A stretch of DNA of 64,000 nt. Origin: JBAXPV01 sp037132075. Its GTDB lineage: Bacteria; Bacteroidota; Bacteroidia; Bacteroidales; CAIXZF01. This document shows, in pieces, positions 5,870 through 12,793 of this stretch. The position numbers and the translations under genes are program-made. Positions within the stretch are counted from its first letter, which is position 1. Each line of letters starts with the position of its first letter. The notes beneath the pieces are model-generated. The model did no database searches. It saw only the letters and a list, made by a program, of their open reading frames with translations, and was not told the DNA's origin. The stretch is from NCBI GenBank assembly GCA_037132075.1, contig JBAXPV010000002.1:124001-188000 (forward strand), written 5' to 3'.

Positions 5870-6166
5870 ATGTCAATCATCTTTGATCCGATTCTTGGCC
5901 GCTTACGCAAACAAGACCTCTCCGAGCCTATCGCGGGCACTGTGTTTGGAGCAAACATCGACAGTGGCCCATTGGTGGGTGGACAGATGAAAACGGTCAC
6001 ACACGGCTTGAATAAACTTCATCTTGAGTTTTATGTATCATACCAGGGCAACAATTTGCCTGTGGATTACCTGGCAAAGAACGAGGCAGATCCTATGAAC
6101 AAACTGGACATTCGGGTAGTAGATAGTCTTGACAGTGTAAACATTGAAGTTGCTGGCCATGATTAA
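5870..6166 (+). CDS. Small phage-structural-like protein, 98 aa
   Basis: Begins MSIIFDPILGRLRKQD, a phrase resembling the N-terminus of small fibre/collar proteins in Bacteroidota phages (pattern memory, not a search). Beta-rich elements follow (KLHLEFYVSYQGNNLPVDY). No signal peptide. The end overlaps the start of the next gene by 8 bp. Confidence 0.5.
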   Translation: MSIIFDPILGRLRKQDLSEPIAGTVFGANIDSGPLVGGQMKTVTHGLNKLHLEFYVSYQGNNLPVDYLAKNEADPMNKLDIRVVDSLDSVNIEVAGHD

Positions 6167-6575
6167 GAAAATAATTTTCGTTGTCTTTATTGCCTTAATT
6201 GCATTTAAGGCACACGCTCAATTGCCTATTCAGGCAGACGTAAAGGTTGCCGGACATATTGAGAAATACAAAAACTCAATTTTGCAATACCGGCTTCCCG
6301 ACTCAGCCGGAATGCCCGGGCAGGTGATTACCTTTCCCTCTATTGGGAAGAATTTAATTTGGCAGACAGCGACAGTCAGCTCGCAAGTATGGAAAAAAGA
6401 AGTCGTCGGTGACGCGGAGAACCATTGGAGTGTGCCATTTTCATTAAACAGCACAGCTACGATACTTTATAACGGCCAACCTTTAAGATCTACACAATGG
6501 ACAGGCAGTGGATCCACGACTTTGAATGTCGTTCTTGACGTTCGAAAATATGATTACCTGGTTATCATCAATTAA
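6159..6575 (+). CDS. Secreted beta-rich protein, 138 aa
   Basis: ATG 6159 is preferred over ATG 6144 because it gives a standard signal peptide (MIKKIIFVVFIALIAFKAHAQ). The mature part is beta-rich and ends in WTGSGSTTLNVVLDVRKYDYLVIIN, similar in feel to fibre or baseplate-appendage domains. It is the first of five successive genes with signal peptides, which is unusual for virion proteins of tailed phages. Function unknown. Confidence 0.55.
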   Translation: MIKKIIFVVFIALIAFKAHAQLPIQADVKVAGHIEKYKNSILQYRLPDSAGMPGQVITFPSIGKNLIWQTATVSSQVWKKEVVGDAENHWSVPFSLNSTATILYNGQPLRSTQWTGSGSTTLNVVLDVRKYDYLVIIN

Positions 6576-6585
6576 AACGCTTATT

Positions 6586-7452
6586 ATGAAAAAGCTTATC
6601 ATTTCTTTGTTATTTGTCCTGGTCAGTTTCCTGGTTTATTCCCAGGCTACGCCTTCGTCTCAGGTACGTGTTGCCAATGCCACAACGGCATTCGGAATCA
6701 ATGTCGCTGTAGGAACAACCGTTTACGATGTTTCCAGTGACAAATATTATGTATGCAAAACTGGTAGTGCATCAACCTTGACACTCACAACCGGATCTGC
6801 AAACTTCACTTTATTGGGCGGCACCGGGGCGTATATGACAGCCCTTGGCATGCTCAAGGAAGGGACGCTCATTGGTAGTCGAACCAAAATAGACCTGCAG
6901 GACAGTACCGGCATGGCTGTTACAGTAACCGATGATCCGACAAACAATCGTGTTAAGTATTCCTTTAGAAACACTGCTCCCGATCAAACAGTCTCAATTG
7001 CGAACGGGACCGGCATGTCTGTTACGGGTACCTATCCAAACTTTACAGCGACAAACAGCGCACCCGATCAAACAGTCTCAATTGCGAACGGGACCGGCAT
7101 GTCTGTTACGGGTACCTATCCAAACTTTACAGCGACAAACAGCGCACCCGATCAGGTTGTGAGTATAACTAATGGTGGGGGAATCGTTGCAACTGGGACC
7201 TATCCGAACTTTACACTAACAGCAACCGCAAAAACCGCTATTGTTGAAGATTTTGAACAGGCCACAGATAGTATTGCGAATAACCGATGTTATTTTCAGC
7301 TTACCCAAACACCGGCTGCAGGAACAATAAGTGTCATTGTTAATGGAATGAACTTGAAGCCAACTACTCAGTATGCTATTATCAGTAACAAATTGAGAAT
7401 AGGGTTTGCAGTGTACCAATACGACAAAGTTCAGATCTCATACTCTTACTAG
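6586..7452 (+). CDS. Secreted fibre-like protein A with 28-residue repeats, 288 aa
   Basis: Start at ATG 6586 gives the signal peptide MKKLIISLLFVLVSFLVYSQ. An N-terminal domain (about residues 20-130) is shared with the next gene, including KEGTLIGSRTKIDLQDSTG. Then come three repeats of APDQTVSI.NGTG...GTYPNFT, and a C-terminal domain not found in the neighbour. Repeats 1 and 2 are identical at DNA level. Such repeat shafts with variable tips are typical of receptor-binding fibres. The signal peptide is the odd part. Confidence 0.6.
   Translation: MKKLIISLLFVLVSFLVYSQATPSSQVRVANATTAFGINVAVGTTVYDVSSDKYYVCKTGSASTLTLTTGSANFTLLGGTGAYMTALGMLKEGTLIGSRTKIDLQDSTGMAVTVTDDPTNNRVKYSFRNTAPDQTVSIANGTGMSVTGTYPNFTATNSAPDQTVSIANGTGMSVTGTYPNFTATNSAPDQVVSITNGGGIVATGTYPNFTLTATAKTAIVEDFEQATDSIANNRCYFQLTQTPAAGTISVIVNGMNLKPTTQYAIISNKLRIGFAVYQYDKVQISYSY
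6979..7146 (+). repeat. Exact 84-bp tandem duplication inside the fibre gene
   Basis: Positions 6979-7062 and 7063-7146 are identical over all 84 bases (28 codons), synonymous sites included. A third, diverged unit starts at 7147. The identity points to a recent duplication or ongoing copy-number change. Confidence 0.9.
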
Positions 7453-7467
7453 TCTTAAATTTATTCC

Positions 7468-9057
7468 ATGCGTCAAGCAATCCTGCTTATTGTAACATTT
7501 CTATTCTCACTTGGCGTTTTTGGCCAGGCATTGCCGGTTGGGAACTACCAGGTACTAAATGCCAGTACAACCTTTGGTATATCCATTCACAAGGGTGCAT
7601 TTATGTATGACATGGGTACCGATAGGACATACAGATGCATCACTGCAGCAACCTCTGCCGAAAACCTTACTACAGCTTCAGCTAAGTTTACCCTGGTGGG
7701 AAATGGTCTTTATTTGACTTCTGAGGTTGACGGATCTGTAAGCAATGAAGGATCACTGAGTGTAGTTAATGTTGGCGGGAATAGCAATTTCCCATCAATT
7801 CATAGTAATACAACAGGGAGTACAGATATTGCATTGTCTGTAGGTGGAAGTGGGTTAAGTTTATTTGGTAATCCTGCAACCGGTGGAATAATGATTTCTT
7901 CAACTCCAATGACTACGCTGTGGAAAGAAGGAACTTTGATCGGAACGCAATACAGATTGGATGTTCAGGATTCATCCGGGATAAATGTTGTTGTGACGAA
8001 TGATCCGTCAAACCTTCGGGTAAAGCTGGGGATCATCAATACAGCGCCGGATCAGACAGTGACTATCAGTAATGGCACCGGGATATCTCATTCAGGAACT
8101 TATCCAAATTTCACTATCACCAATGCGGCACCGGATCAAACCGTAAGTATTACGAATGGGACAGGAATTTCGCACAGTGGAACCTATCCAAATTTCACGA
8201 TCACCAATACGGCACCTAATCAGACAGTGACAATTTCAAGCGGGACTGGATTAACCGTTACCGGGACTTATCCTAATTTCACTTTGACCAATTCAGCGCC
8301 TTGGGCTGCTGGCTTGGGGGATTACATTCAAAATCAGACGGCAAGTCCACAGACAGCTGGGTTTTCGATTTCAGGAAGGGGATTAATTACATGGTCAACA
8401 AATACAGTAGCTTTTTCTGTTACAAAGACTACAGGTGTATTACCTGCCGCACAGTTTACAAATTCTGCAGCATCGAATGGGACGGGCTTAGAAGGTATTG
8501 GAACAGGCGTTAATAGCATTGGTGTCAAAGGTACAGCAACAAGTGCGAGCGGAGGCGTTGGGGGGTTTTTCTCATCATTTAATTCAGGCGGTGACACCGC
8601 GTGTTCAGTACAGATTTCTACGGGAGGGGCGCGAAATTTCATTAATTGCTATTTCTCAACAACAGGCGGATATATTGTTGACGTGGCCGGAAATGTGACA
8701 CAGACAGGATTTCTAAGCATTGGGAAAGTGTTAACATTTGCAAACCGATATGCTAATACCAGCAGTGGTAATGCTTGTACTATCAATTGGAACCGCGGCA
8801 ATTCACAGACTTACACCAATTCCGAAAACTCAACTTTTACATTTACAGCTCCACCAGGAAATGCTGGCTTAAAGCTAAAAATAATACACGCAGCCAATAC
8901 TAACACATATAACATAACATGGCCTTCAACTGTCAAGTGGCCTAGTGGAACAGCCCCAACGCTGACACAGGCCTCCGGGGCAAAAGACTGGGTTAATTTT
9001 GAATATGATGCTACAGACGGCACATACTCTGCTATGTGGGTTGGAGATGTAAAATAA
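7468..9057 (+). CDS. Secreted fibre-like protein B, 529 aa
   Basis: Signal peptide MRQAILLIVTFLFSLGVFGQ. The N-terminal domain parallels the preceding gene (TFGISIHKGAFMYD; KEGTLIGTQYRLDVQDSSG), with an insertion of about 60 residues. Three diverged 28-residue repeats with PDQTVTISNGTG / GTYPNFT follow. The C-terminal half is long, Gly/Ser/Thr-rich and beta-helical in feel, ending in a compact domain (NAGLKLKIIHAANTNTYNITW ... WVNFEYDATDGTYSAMW) of the kind seen at phage fibre tips. Paralogue of the 6586 gene with a different tip. Confidence 0.65.
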   Translation: MRQAILLIVTFLFSLGVFGQALPVGNYQVLNASTTFGISIHKGAFMYDMGTDRTYRCITAATSAENLTTASAKFTLVGNGLYLTSEVDGSVSNEGSLSVVNVGGNSNFPSIHSNTTGSTDIALSVGGSGLSLFGNPATGGIMISSTPMTTLWKEGTLIGTQYRLDVQDSSGINVVVTNDPSNLRVKLGIINTAPDQTVTISNGTGISHSGTYPNFTITNAAPDQTVSITNGTGISHSGTYPNFTITNTAPNQTVTISSGTGLTVTGTYPNFTLTNSAPWAAGLGDYIQNQTASPQTAGFSISGRGLITWSTNTVAFSVTKTTGVLPAAQFTNSAASNGTGLEGIGTGVNSIGVKGTATSASGGVGGFFSSFNSGGDTACSVQISTGGARNFINCYFSTTGGYIVDVAGNVTQTGFLSIGKVLTFANRYANTSSGNACTINWNRGNSQTYTNSENSTFTFTAPPGNAGLKLKIIHAANTNTYNITWPSTVKWPSGTAPTLTQASGAKDWVNFEYDATDGTYSAMWVGDVK

Positions 9058-9063
9058 ACTGCA

Positions 9064-9183
9064 ATGAATAAATTTTGGAAATATTTCGGCTATGCCGCTA
9101 TTAGCATCTTTGTTTTAGGTGCCGCAATCATCGGGATCATTTATTTAATCTTGACCTCGGACGGGGCTTCGCATTGCTTATGA
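9064..9183 (+). CDS. 39-aa single-TM peptide
   Basis: ATG 9064, TGA 9181-9183. One hydrophobic segment (AAISIFVLGAAIIGIIYLIL) follows MNKFWKYFGY. The stop overlaps the next start (ATGA at 9180-9183), which supports translation. Not recognised. Confidence 0.45.
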   Translation: MNKFWKYFGYAAISIFVLGAAIIGIIYLILTSDGASHCL

Positions 9184-9779
9184 AAAAGATACTTTTTGTT
9201 ATAATACTATTTATTGCAACTGATAAGGGCTTTGCACAGTTGAGTCAAACCAGGTATCCTGAGACTGCAGATGGGGGCTTCGAATGGGTTTATGGTGGAT
9301 ATGGCGGAGCCGATGCAATTAAAGTACTTGACGGACAAGGCGTTTTTGCTATAGGGAATTACAGCGGGGATATCATTTGCTGTTTAAAGGGGACAAACTT
9401 TGGGTTTACAATACCTGTAGGGAGTACAATTACTGGAATAGTGCTTTACAAAACAGGGTCAAGTTGGGGCGTAGGATATCCTTTAGATAACACGTTGATG
9501 TTAATTAATGCTGCTGGAAGTTTGGTGGGTGATAATAAAGCGAATACCAGTGAGATTTGGGCTGAAACTTACCAAACGTGGAATTATGGCACATCAAGTG
9601 ATAAATGGGGATACGATTGGACTGTGGACGAAATTAACAGCCCTGGCTTTGGAATAAGTCTTGAAGCACTTATTTACACTTATGGCGGGTGGACACGTGG
9701 ATACATTGACGCATTTAGCATTAGGGTTTACTATTCACCTCCAAAGTCAAAAAACATATTTTTTGGAAACGCATTTTAA
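9180..9779 (+). CDS. Secreted beta-rich protein, 199 aa
   Basis: ATG 9180 is preferred over the in-frame TTG at 9174 because it overlaps the previous stop and starts the signal peptide (MKKILFVIILFIATDKGFAQ). The mature part is rich in Gly, Trp and Tyr (GGFEWVYGGYGGADAIKV; GWTRGYIDAFSIRVYY) and looks like a lectin-type beta sandwich. A surface-binding role is plausible. No family was recognised. Confidence 0.55.
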   Translation: MKKILFVIILFIATDKGFAQLSQTRYPETADGGFEWVYGGYGGADAIKVLDGQGVFAIGNYSGDIICCLKGTNFGFTIPVGSTITGIVLYKTGSSWGVGYPLDNTLMLINAAGSLVGDNKANTSEIWAETYQTWNYGTSSDKWGYDWTVDEINSPGFGISLEALIYTYGGWTRGYIDAFSIRVYYSPPKSKNIFFGNAF

Positions 9780-9791
9780 CTTTTACAACAT

Positions 9792-10208
9792 ATGAAGAAA
9801 TTCACGATTGTCATGCTTTTTATCCTGGCCAGCTTTGCCGGGTTTTCTCAAACATCTGTCCCTATTCCTTACTACGTGGTAGACACCACAATTACAGGGC
9901 AACGCTTCATTATCAATTGGGATGGCAACGCTCAGTTCATTCCCAGGGATAGTGTTGCCTTTGACAGCCTTGGGATCGCTCACATAAACCATGAGTATTT
10001 TTCCCTTACAGAAAGCTTTGTTGTGGTTACCATGACTAAAATCAGGATCCTTTCTCCAGGTGACACAATTCAGCGAATGGAGACTATCCGGATCCGTTAC
10101 CTGGACATGGCAACATGGATAGGATCTCTTTACAACACCTTGCCACAGGAAGGAATGTATTTCGAAAAGATTGTCGGGATACTGGGGAAAAAGATTTCTG
10201 AAGAATAA
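9792..10208 (+). CDS. Secreted small protein, 138 aa
   Basis: Signal peptide MKKFTIVMLFILASFAGFSQ, then a short beta-rich domain and a C-terminal helix (IGSLYNTLPQEGMYFEKIVGILGKK). It is the last of the five signal-peptide genes. Not recognised. Confidence 0.55.
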   Translation: MKKFTIVMLFILASFAGFSQTSVPIPYYVVDTTITGQRFIINWDGNAQFIPRDSVAFDSLGIAHINHEYFSLTESFVVVTMTKIRILSPGDTIQRMETIRIRYLDMATWIGSLYNTLPQEGMYFEKIVGILGKKISEE

Positions 10209-10224
10209 AAAAACAAACTCGATC

Positions 10225-10542
10225 ATGGAAACGAAACCAATTCTGGTGACAACACCTGCAGGGGACTTTGAACTTAGAGAATATACCATCACCGATAAAT
10301 TTACGGTTAAGGCACTTTTCAGGCCAAACCGCGAAATGGGTTATGTCACTTGTCCTTTTTGTAAGACCAGGACATTGGTCGAAATCAAAACTTTCAATGC
10401 ATGTGCTCCAAACTGTTCAGGGAGGTATTCTACAGTTCCAATTGTAAATTGTGGTGCAAAGTTTTACCCGTTTCCACTATTTCCAAATGACAATCGCATA
10501 TTCTGTAAATCAGGAAGACCATATCAAAAACCTAATAAATAA
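10225..10542 (+). CDS. Small protein with zinc-binding-type cysteines, 105 aa
   Basis: ATG 10225 is used rather than the upstream TTG at 10171, which lies inside the previous gene. The product has CPFCKTRT near residue 45 and further cysteines in NACAPNCSG, arranged as in a small zinc ribbon, plus Cys residues near the end. No signal peptide or TM. Function unknown; the cysteine layout suggests a metal-stabilised fold. Confidence 0.5.
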   Translation: METKPILVTTPAGDFELREYTITDKFTVKALFRPNREMGYVTCPFCKTRTLVEIKTFNACAPNCSGRYSTVPIVNCGAKFYPFPLFPNDNRIFCKSGRPYQKPNK

Positions 10543-10546
10543 AACC

Positions 10547-10765
10547 ATGTTACAAAACTTCAACCATTGGAAAACTACCGTAATCGGTATCATCATTGCT
10601 CTTTTGAGCATTCTGCAAATCAGCAACATTATCAGCCCGGAGCAAATGACCCAGCTTTCAGCCGCTGTGCCATTACTTGGAGATAAGCTTCAGGAAGTAT
10701 TAGGCATTATTGCCGGCATCTTCTTGTTTTTCGCCAGAGATCCTAAAGATCCAAAAGCTGTTTAA
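10547..10765 (+). CDS. Holin-like membrane protein, 72 aa
   Basis: ATG 10547 opens five bases after the previous stop. Residues 8-26 (TTVIGIIIALLSILQISNII) and about 46-64 (LQEVLGIIAGIFLFFARDP) are hydrophobic, separated by a polar linker. This resembles the small two-segment holins near lysis genes in Bacteroidota prophages. It is followed by two membrane genes that look like the rest of a lysis cassette, while the GH73 gene is 5 kb upstream. Holin activity is inferred. Confidence 0.55.
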   Translation: MLQNFNHWKTTVIGIIIALLSILQISNIISPEQMTQLSAAVPLLGDKLQEVLGIIAGIFLFFARDPKDPKAV

Positions 10766-10768
10766 TTA

Positions 10769-11062
10769 ATGAGTGACGCTGATTCCTTTTTCAGAGCACT
10801 GAAGCGCCAGTTCTGGATCTTTGTTATTGGACAATTTGCCCTGGTCATATTTCTCGCTGTAGGGTTTTATTATCGAACAGAAAATTTCAGAACTAACCAG
10901 GTAGAATTCAATGTTGATCAAAAAGCTACTAACATGCGAATTGAGCAGGAGTTAAAAGCCAAGGTCAGCATTGAAATGTCTGTCGAGATGCAAAAGCAAT
11001 ACAACGAAAGAGCTGTGAGGATGGAAAGCAAACTCGATCGGCTTTTTAAACCTGCAATATGA
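10769..11062 (+). CDS. N-terminal-TM coiled-coil protein, 97 aa
   Basis: A membrane segment (about residues 16-34) is followed by a charged helical region of about 60 residues (QKATNMRIEQELKAKVSIEM ...) that could form a periplasmic coiled coil. The topology is that of an inner-membrane spanin subunit, and the gene overlaps the outer-membrane-lipoprotein-like gene by 4 bp. Because the next gene already has both anchors of a unimolecular spanin, this one may instead be a lysis regulator. Confidence 0.5.
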   Translation: MSDADSFFRALKRQFWIFVIGQFALVIFLAVGFYYRTENFRTNQVEFNVDQKATNMRIEQELKAKVSIEMSVEMQKQYNERAVRMESKLDRLFKPAI

Positions 11063-11505
11063 AAAAATTTCTACTTTTTGTCTCCCTTTTATCGCTGATT
11101 GCCTGCACTCCACAAGCCCGTTTATCCAGGATCCTGAAAAACCATCCGGAGCTGGTTAGGACTGACACCATATCCAGCATTGACACAACGACAAAGCCCG
11201 GTGTGAGAATTGACACCGTGTTGTGGATGATGCCCTACCCTGTTCCTGGCAAGCGGGATACGTTTCTTTTGAAAAAGGACAGTCTGGTTGTTCGTTTTAT
11301 TCGCATCCAGGATACTGCAAATCATCGGGAAGGCTTCCAGGTGACAGCACAGGGGCCGCCGGTAACTACCATCAACAAAAAAGAAAGCACAAGCCAGACT
11401 GCAACGCTTCAGGAGTCATTATGGCACAAAATACGGCGTTGGCTGGTAATGGCCGGTCTTATTCTGTGGACAGGCTTTCTGGTTAAAAAGACATTTTTTA
11501 GTTAG
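11059..11505 (+). CDS. Unimolecular-spanin-like lipoprotein, 148 aa
   Basis: The N-terminus has a lipoprotein signal ending in LLSLIACTP, so Cys16 would be lipidated. The C-terminus has a membrane segment (about residues 127-143, WLVMAGLILWTGFLV) followed by KKTFFS. A protein tethered to the outer membrane at one end and the inner membrane at the other is the definition of a u-spanin, which fuses the two membranes in the last step of phage lysis. The roughly 100-residue middle is beta-type. The gene lies right after the holin-like gene. Confidence 0.65.
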   Translation: MKKFLLFVSLLSLIACTPQARLSRILKNHPELVRTDTISSIDTTTKPGVRIDTVLWMMPYPVPGKRDTFLLKKDSLVVRFIRIQDTANHREGFQVTAQGPPVTTINKKESTSQTATLQESLWHKIRRWLVMAGLILWTGFLVKKTFFS

Positions 11506-11510
11506 ATCAC

Positions 11511-11642
11511 ATGAAGACAAAAGAAAAGGATCCGACATCCAAGCTGACGAAAAAAGAAATGTTCATCGGGATGGATCCGGAAAAACTAAAACGCAAATCA
11601 AAAAAGAATGCAGCAACAAAAGGTAAACCCTGCAGGAAATAA
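11511..11642 (+). CDS. Small Lys-rich protein, 43 aa
   Basis: ATG 11511, five bases after the spanin-like stop; TAA at 11640-11642. The product is strongly basic (KTKEKDP, KLTKKEMF, KRKSKKNAATKGK). It overlaps the next gene by 35 bp in another frame. It could bind nucleic acid, but the short length leaves its reality uncertain. Confidence 0.4.
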   Translation: MKTKEKDPTSKLTKKEMFIGMDPEKLKRKSKKNAATKGKPCRK

Positions 11643-12471
11643 ACCAGCTGAAGGTGGGCGGGTTGAACAATACTGGCAGCAAAAAGGATACAAGCTAAAG
11701 GCAGATACTTTACGTCCTGGCTTTAAGTTTCCCGCAAATTTTGATCCCTTTGACCAGGATCCAATCTTGAAGGCTTTTAGAGTTAAAGGCTTTGATTATG
11801 GCAACTGGGTTAACATGGATGAAAGATTTAATTTCCTTTTGGGTGGATACATGGCAATGCAGGATGTCACCACAGTCCTTGGTTGTGGTAAAAACTTCGG
11901 GATGAACCGAAGGCTTGGAATTGCGTATGGAGCTCGTGGAAAAGGCGGACATGCTGCAGCGCACTTTGAGCCATGGTCATTTATGATCAATCTCACGAAA
12001 AACATGGGATGGCATAGCCTTGGTCACGAATATGGACATGCACTTGATTACTATTTCGGGCTTTACGTTGAGCCAGGTGATTCAGGAGCTTTATCCGGAG
12101 GATCCAGCACAGCCAGGATCGTGCCTTTAAACAATTTGAGCAAAACATCATTGAGATATGCTGTCAATGATCTCCTGAACTCCATTCTGACAACAACAGT
12201 TGCAAGAAAGCTCATTGCATCACCCCTGAGTGTACGACTGAACAACACCGGGGCTGAATATTACAATCGTCGCAATGAGATTTTTGCGCGGCTCTTTGAA
12301 CAATGGCTCCTTTACACTTTAAAGCAAAAAGGAATCAAAAATTTCTTTTTGACAAAAGAGAAATATGAGCGAAAGGTGTATTTGACAGAATCAGAATTTC
12401 TGAAAGCCTTGCCAAAGATTAACAGGACCATGAAAACACTTGGTGCTAAACTTAAAACAAGCAAAGCATAA
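11608..12471 (+). CDS. LPD1-like HExxH domain protein, 287 aa
   Basis: Residues 140-144 are HEYGH within SLGHEYGHALDYYFG, and about 80 residues later comes RRNEIFARLFEQWLLY with Glu224. The pairing of an HExxH helix with an E-x-F-A-R-x-F-E helix is what I know from the LPD1 domain of large polyvalent proteins in Bacteroidota mobile elements and related metalloprotease-like domains. There is no signal peptide or TM. It is the last plus-strand gene before the integrase. A zinc peptidase acting on a virion or host protein is possible; activity is not shown. Confidence 0.6.
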   Translation: MQQQKVNPAGNKPAEGGRVEQYWQQKGYKLKADTLRPGFKFPANFDPFDQDPILKAFRVKGFDYGNWVNMDERFNFLLGGYMAMQDVTTVLGCGKNFGMNRRLGIAYGARGKGGHAAAHFEPWSFMINLTKNMGWHSLGHEYGHALDYYFGLYVEPGDSGALSGGSSTARIVPLNNLSKTSLRYAVNDLLNSILTTTVARKLIASPLSVRLNNTGAEYYNRRNEIFARLFEQWLLYTLKQKGIKNFFLTKEKYERKVYLTESEFLKALPKINRTMKTLGAKLKTSKA

Positions 12472-12489
12472 CTTTCATGATCACGAAAT

Positions 12490-12793
12490 GATATCAAAAT
12501 GTTACACCAGGTTATTCCGGATCTCGAAATTTTGATATCAAAACGAGTTGCTACAGCTCCGGAACCGCACCAGGGTAATCTGTAAAATGATATTAAAACC
12601 CCTTGGATCGTTCTTTGACGTTTGACTTTTACAATTTTGTGCCGGCAAGATCTTGTCGGCATTTTTTTTGATTTTGATATTAAAACTTTGCCAGGCATTA
12701 ACTGACCGGTCAATATTTTAATATCAAAATTGCTAAAATTTTTCTGCAGAGGATCCTGATCAGGGGTGTTGTCTGTATTAAATGATATCAAAA
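12490..12793. repeat. Six spaced GATATYAAAA sites in front of the integrase
   Basis: Copies begin at 12490, 12534, 12589, 12676, 12720 (AATATCAAAA) and 12784. Two are extended palindromes: TTTTGATATCAAAA at 12530-12543 and TTTTAATATCAAAA at 12716-12729. Spacings of 44, 55, 87, 44 and 64 bp are close to multiples of 11. The last copy covers the end of the integrase gene. All lie in the 316-bp gap between the last operon gene and the integrase, whose only other content is a terminator. Arm-type sites for a recombinase or excisionase, or operators, are possible. Confidence 0.7.
12640..12669 (+). terminator. Terminator of the plus-strand operon
   Basis: TGCCGGCAAGA (12640-12650) pairs with TCTTGTCGGCA (12651-12661) with one G-T pair and is followed by eight T residues. 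It ends the long plus-strand transcript about 170 bp after the last gene. Confidence 0.8.

Noticed and set aside
6586..9057. Diversity-generating retroelement acting on the fibre genes
   Set aside because: No reverse transcriptase and no template/variable repeat pair with adenine-specific differences is visible.
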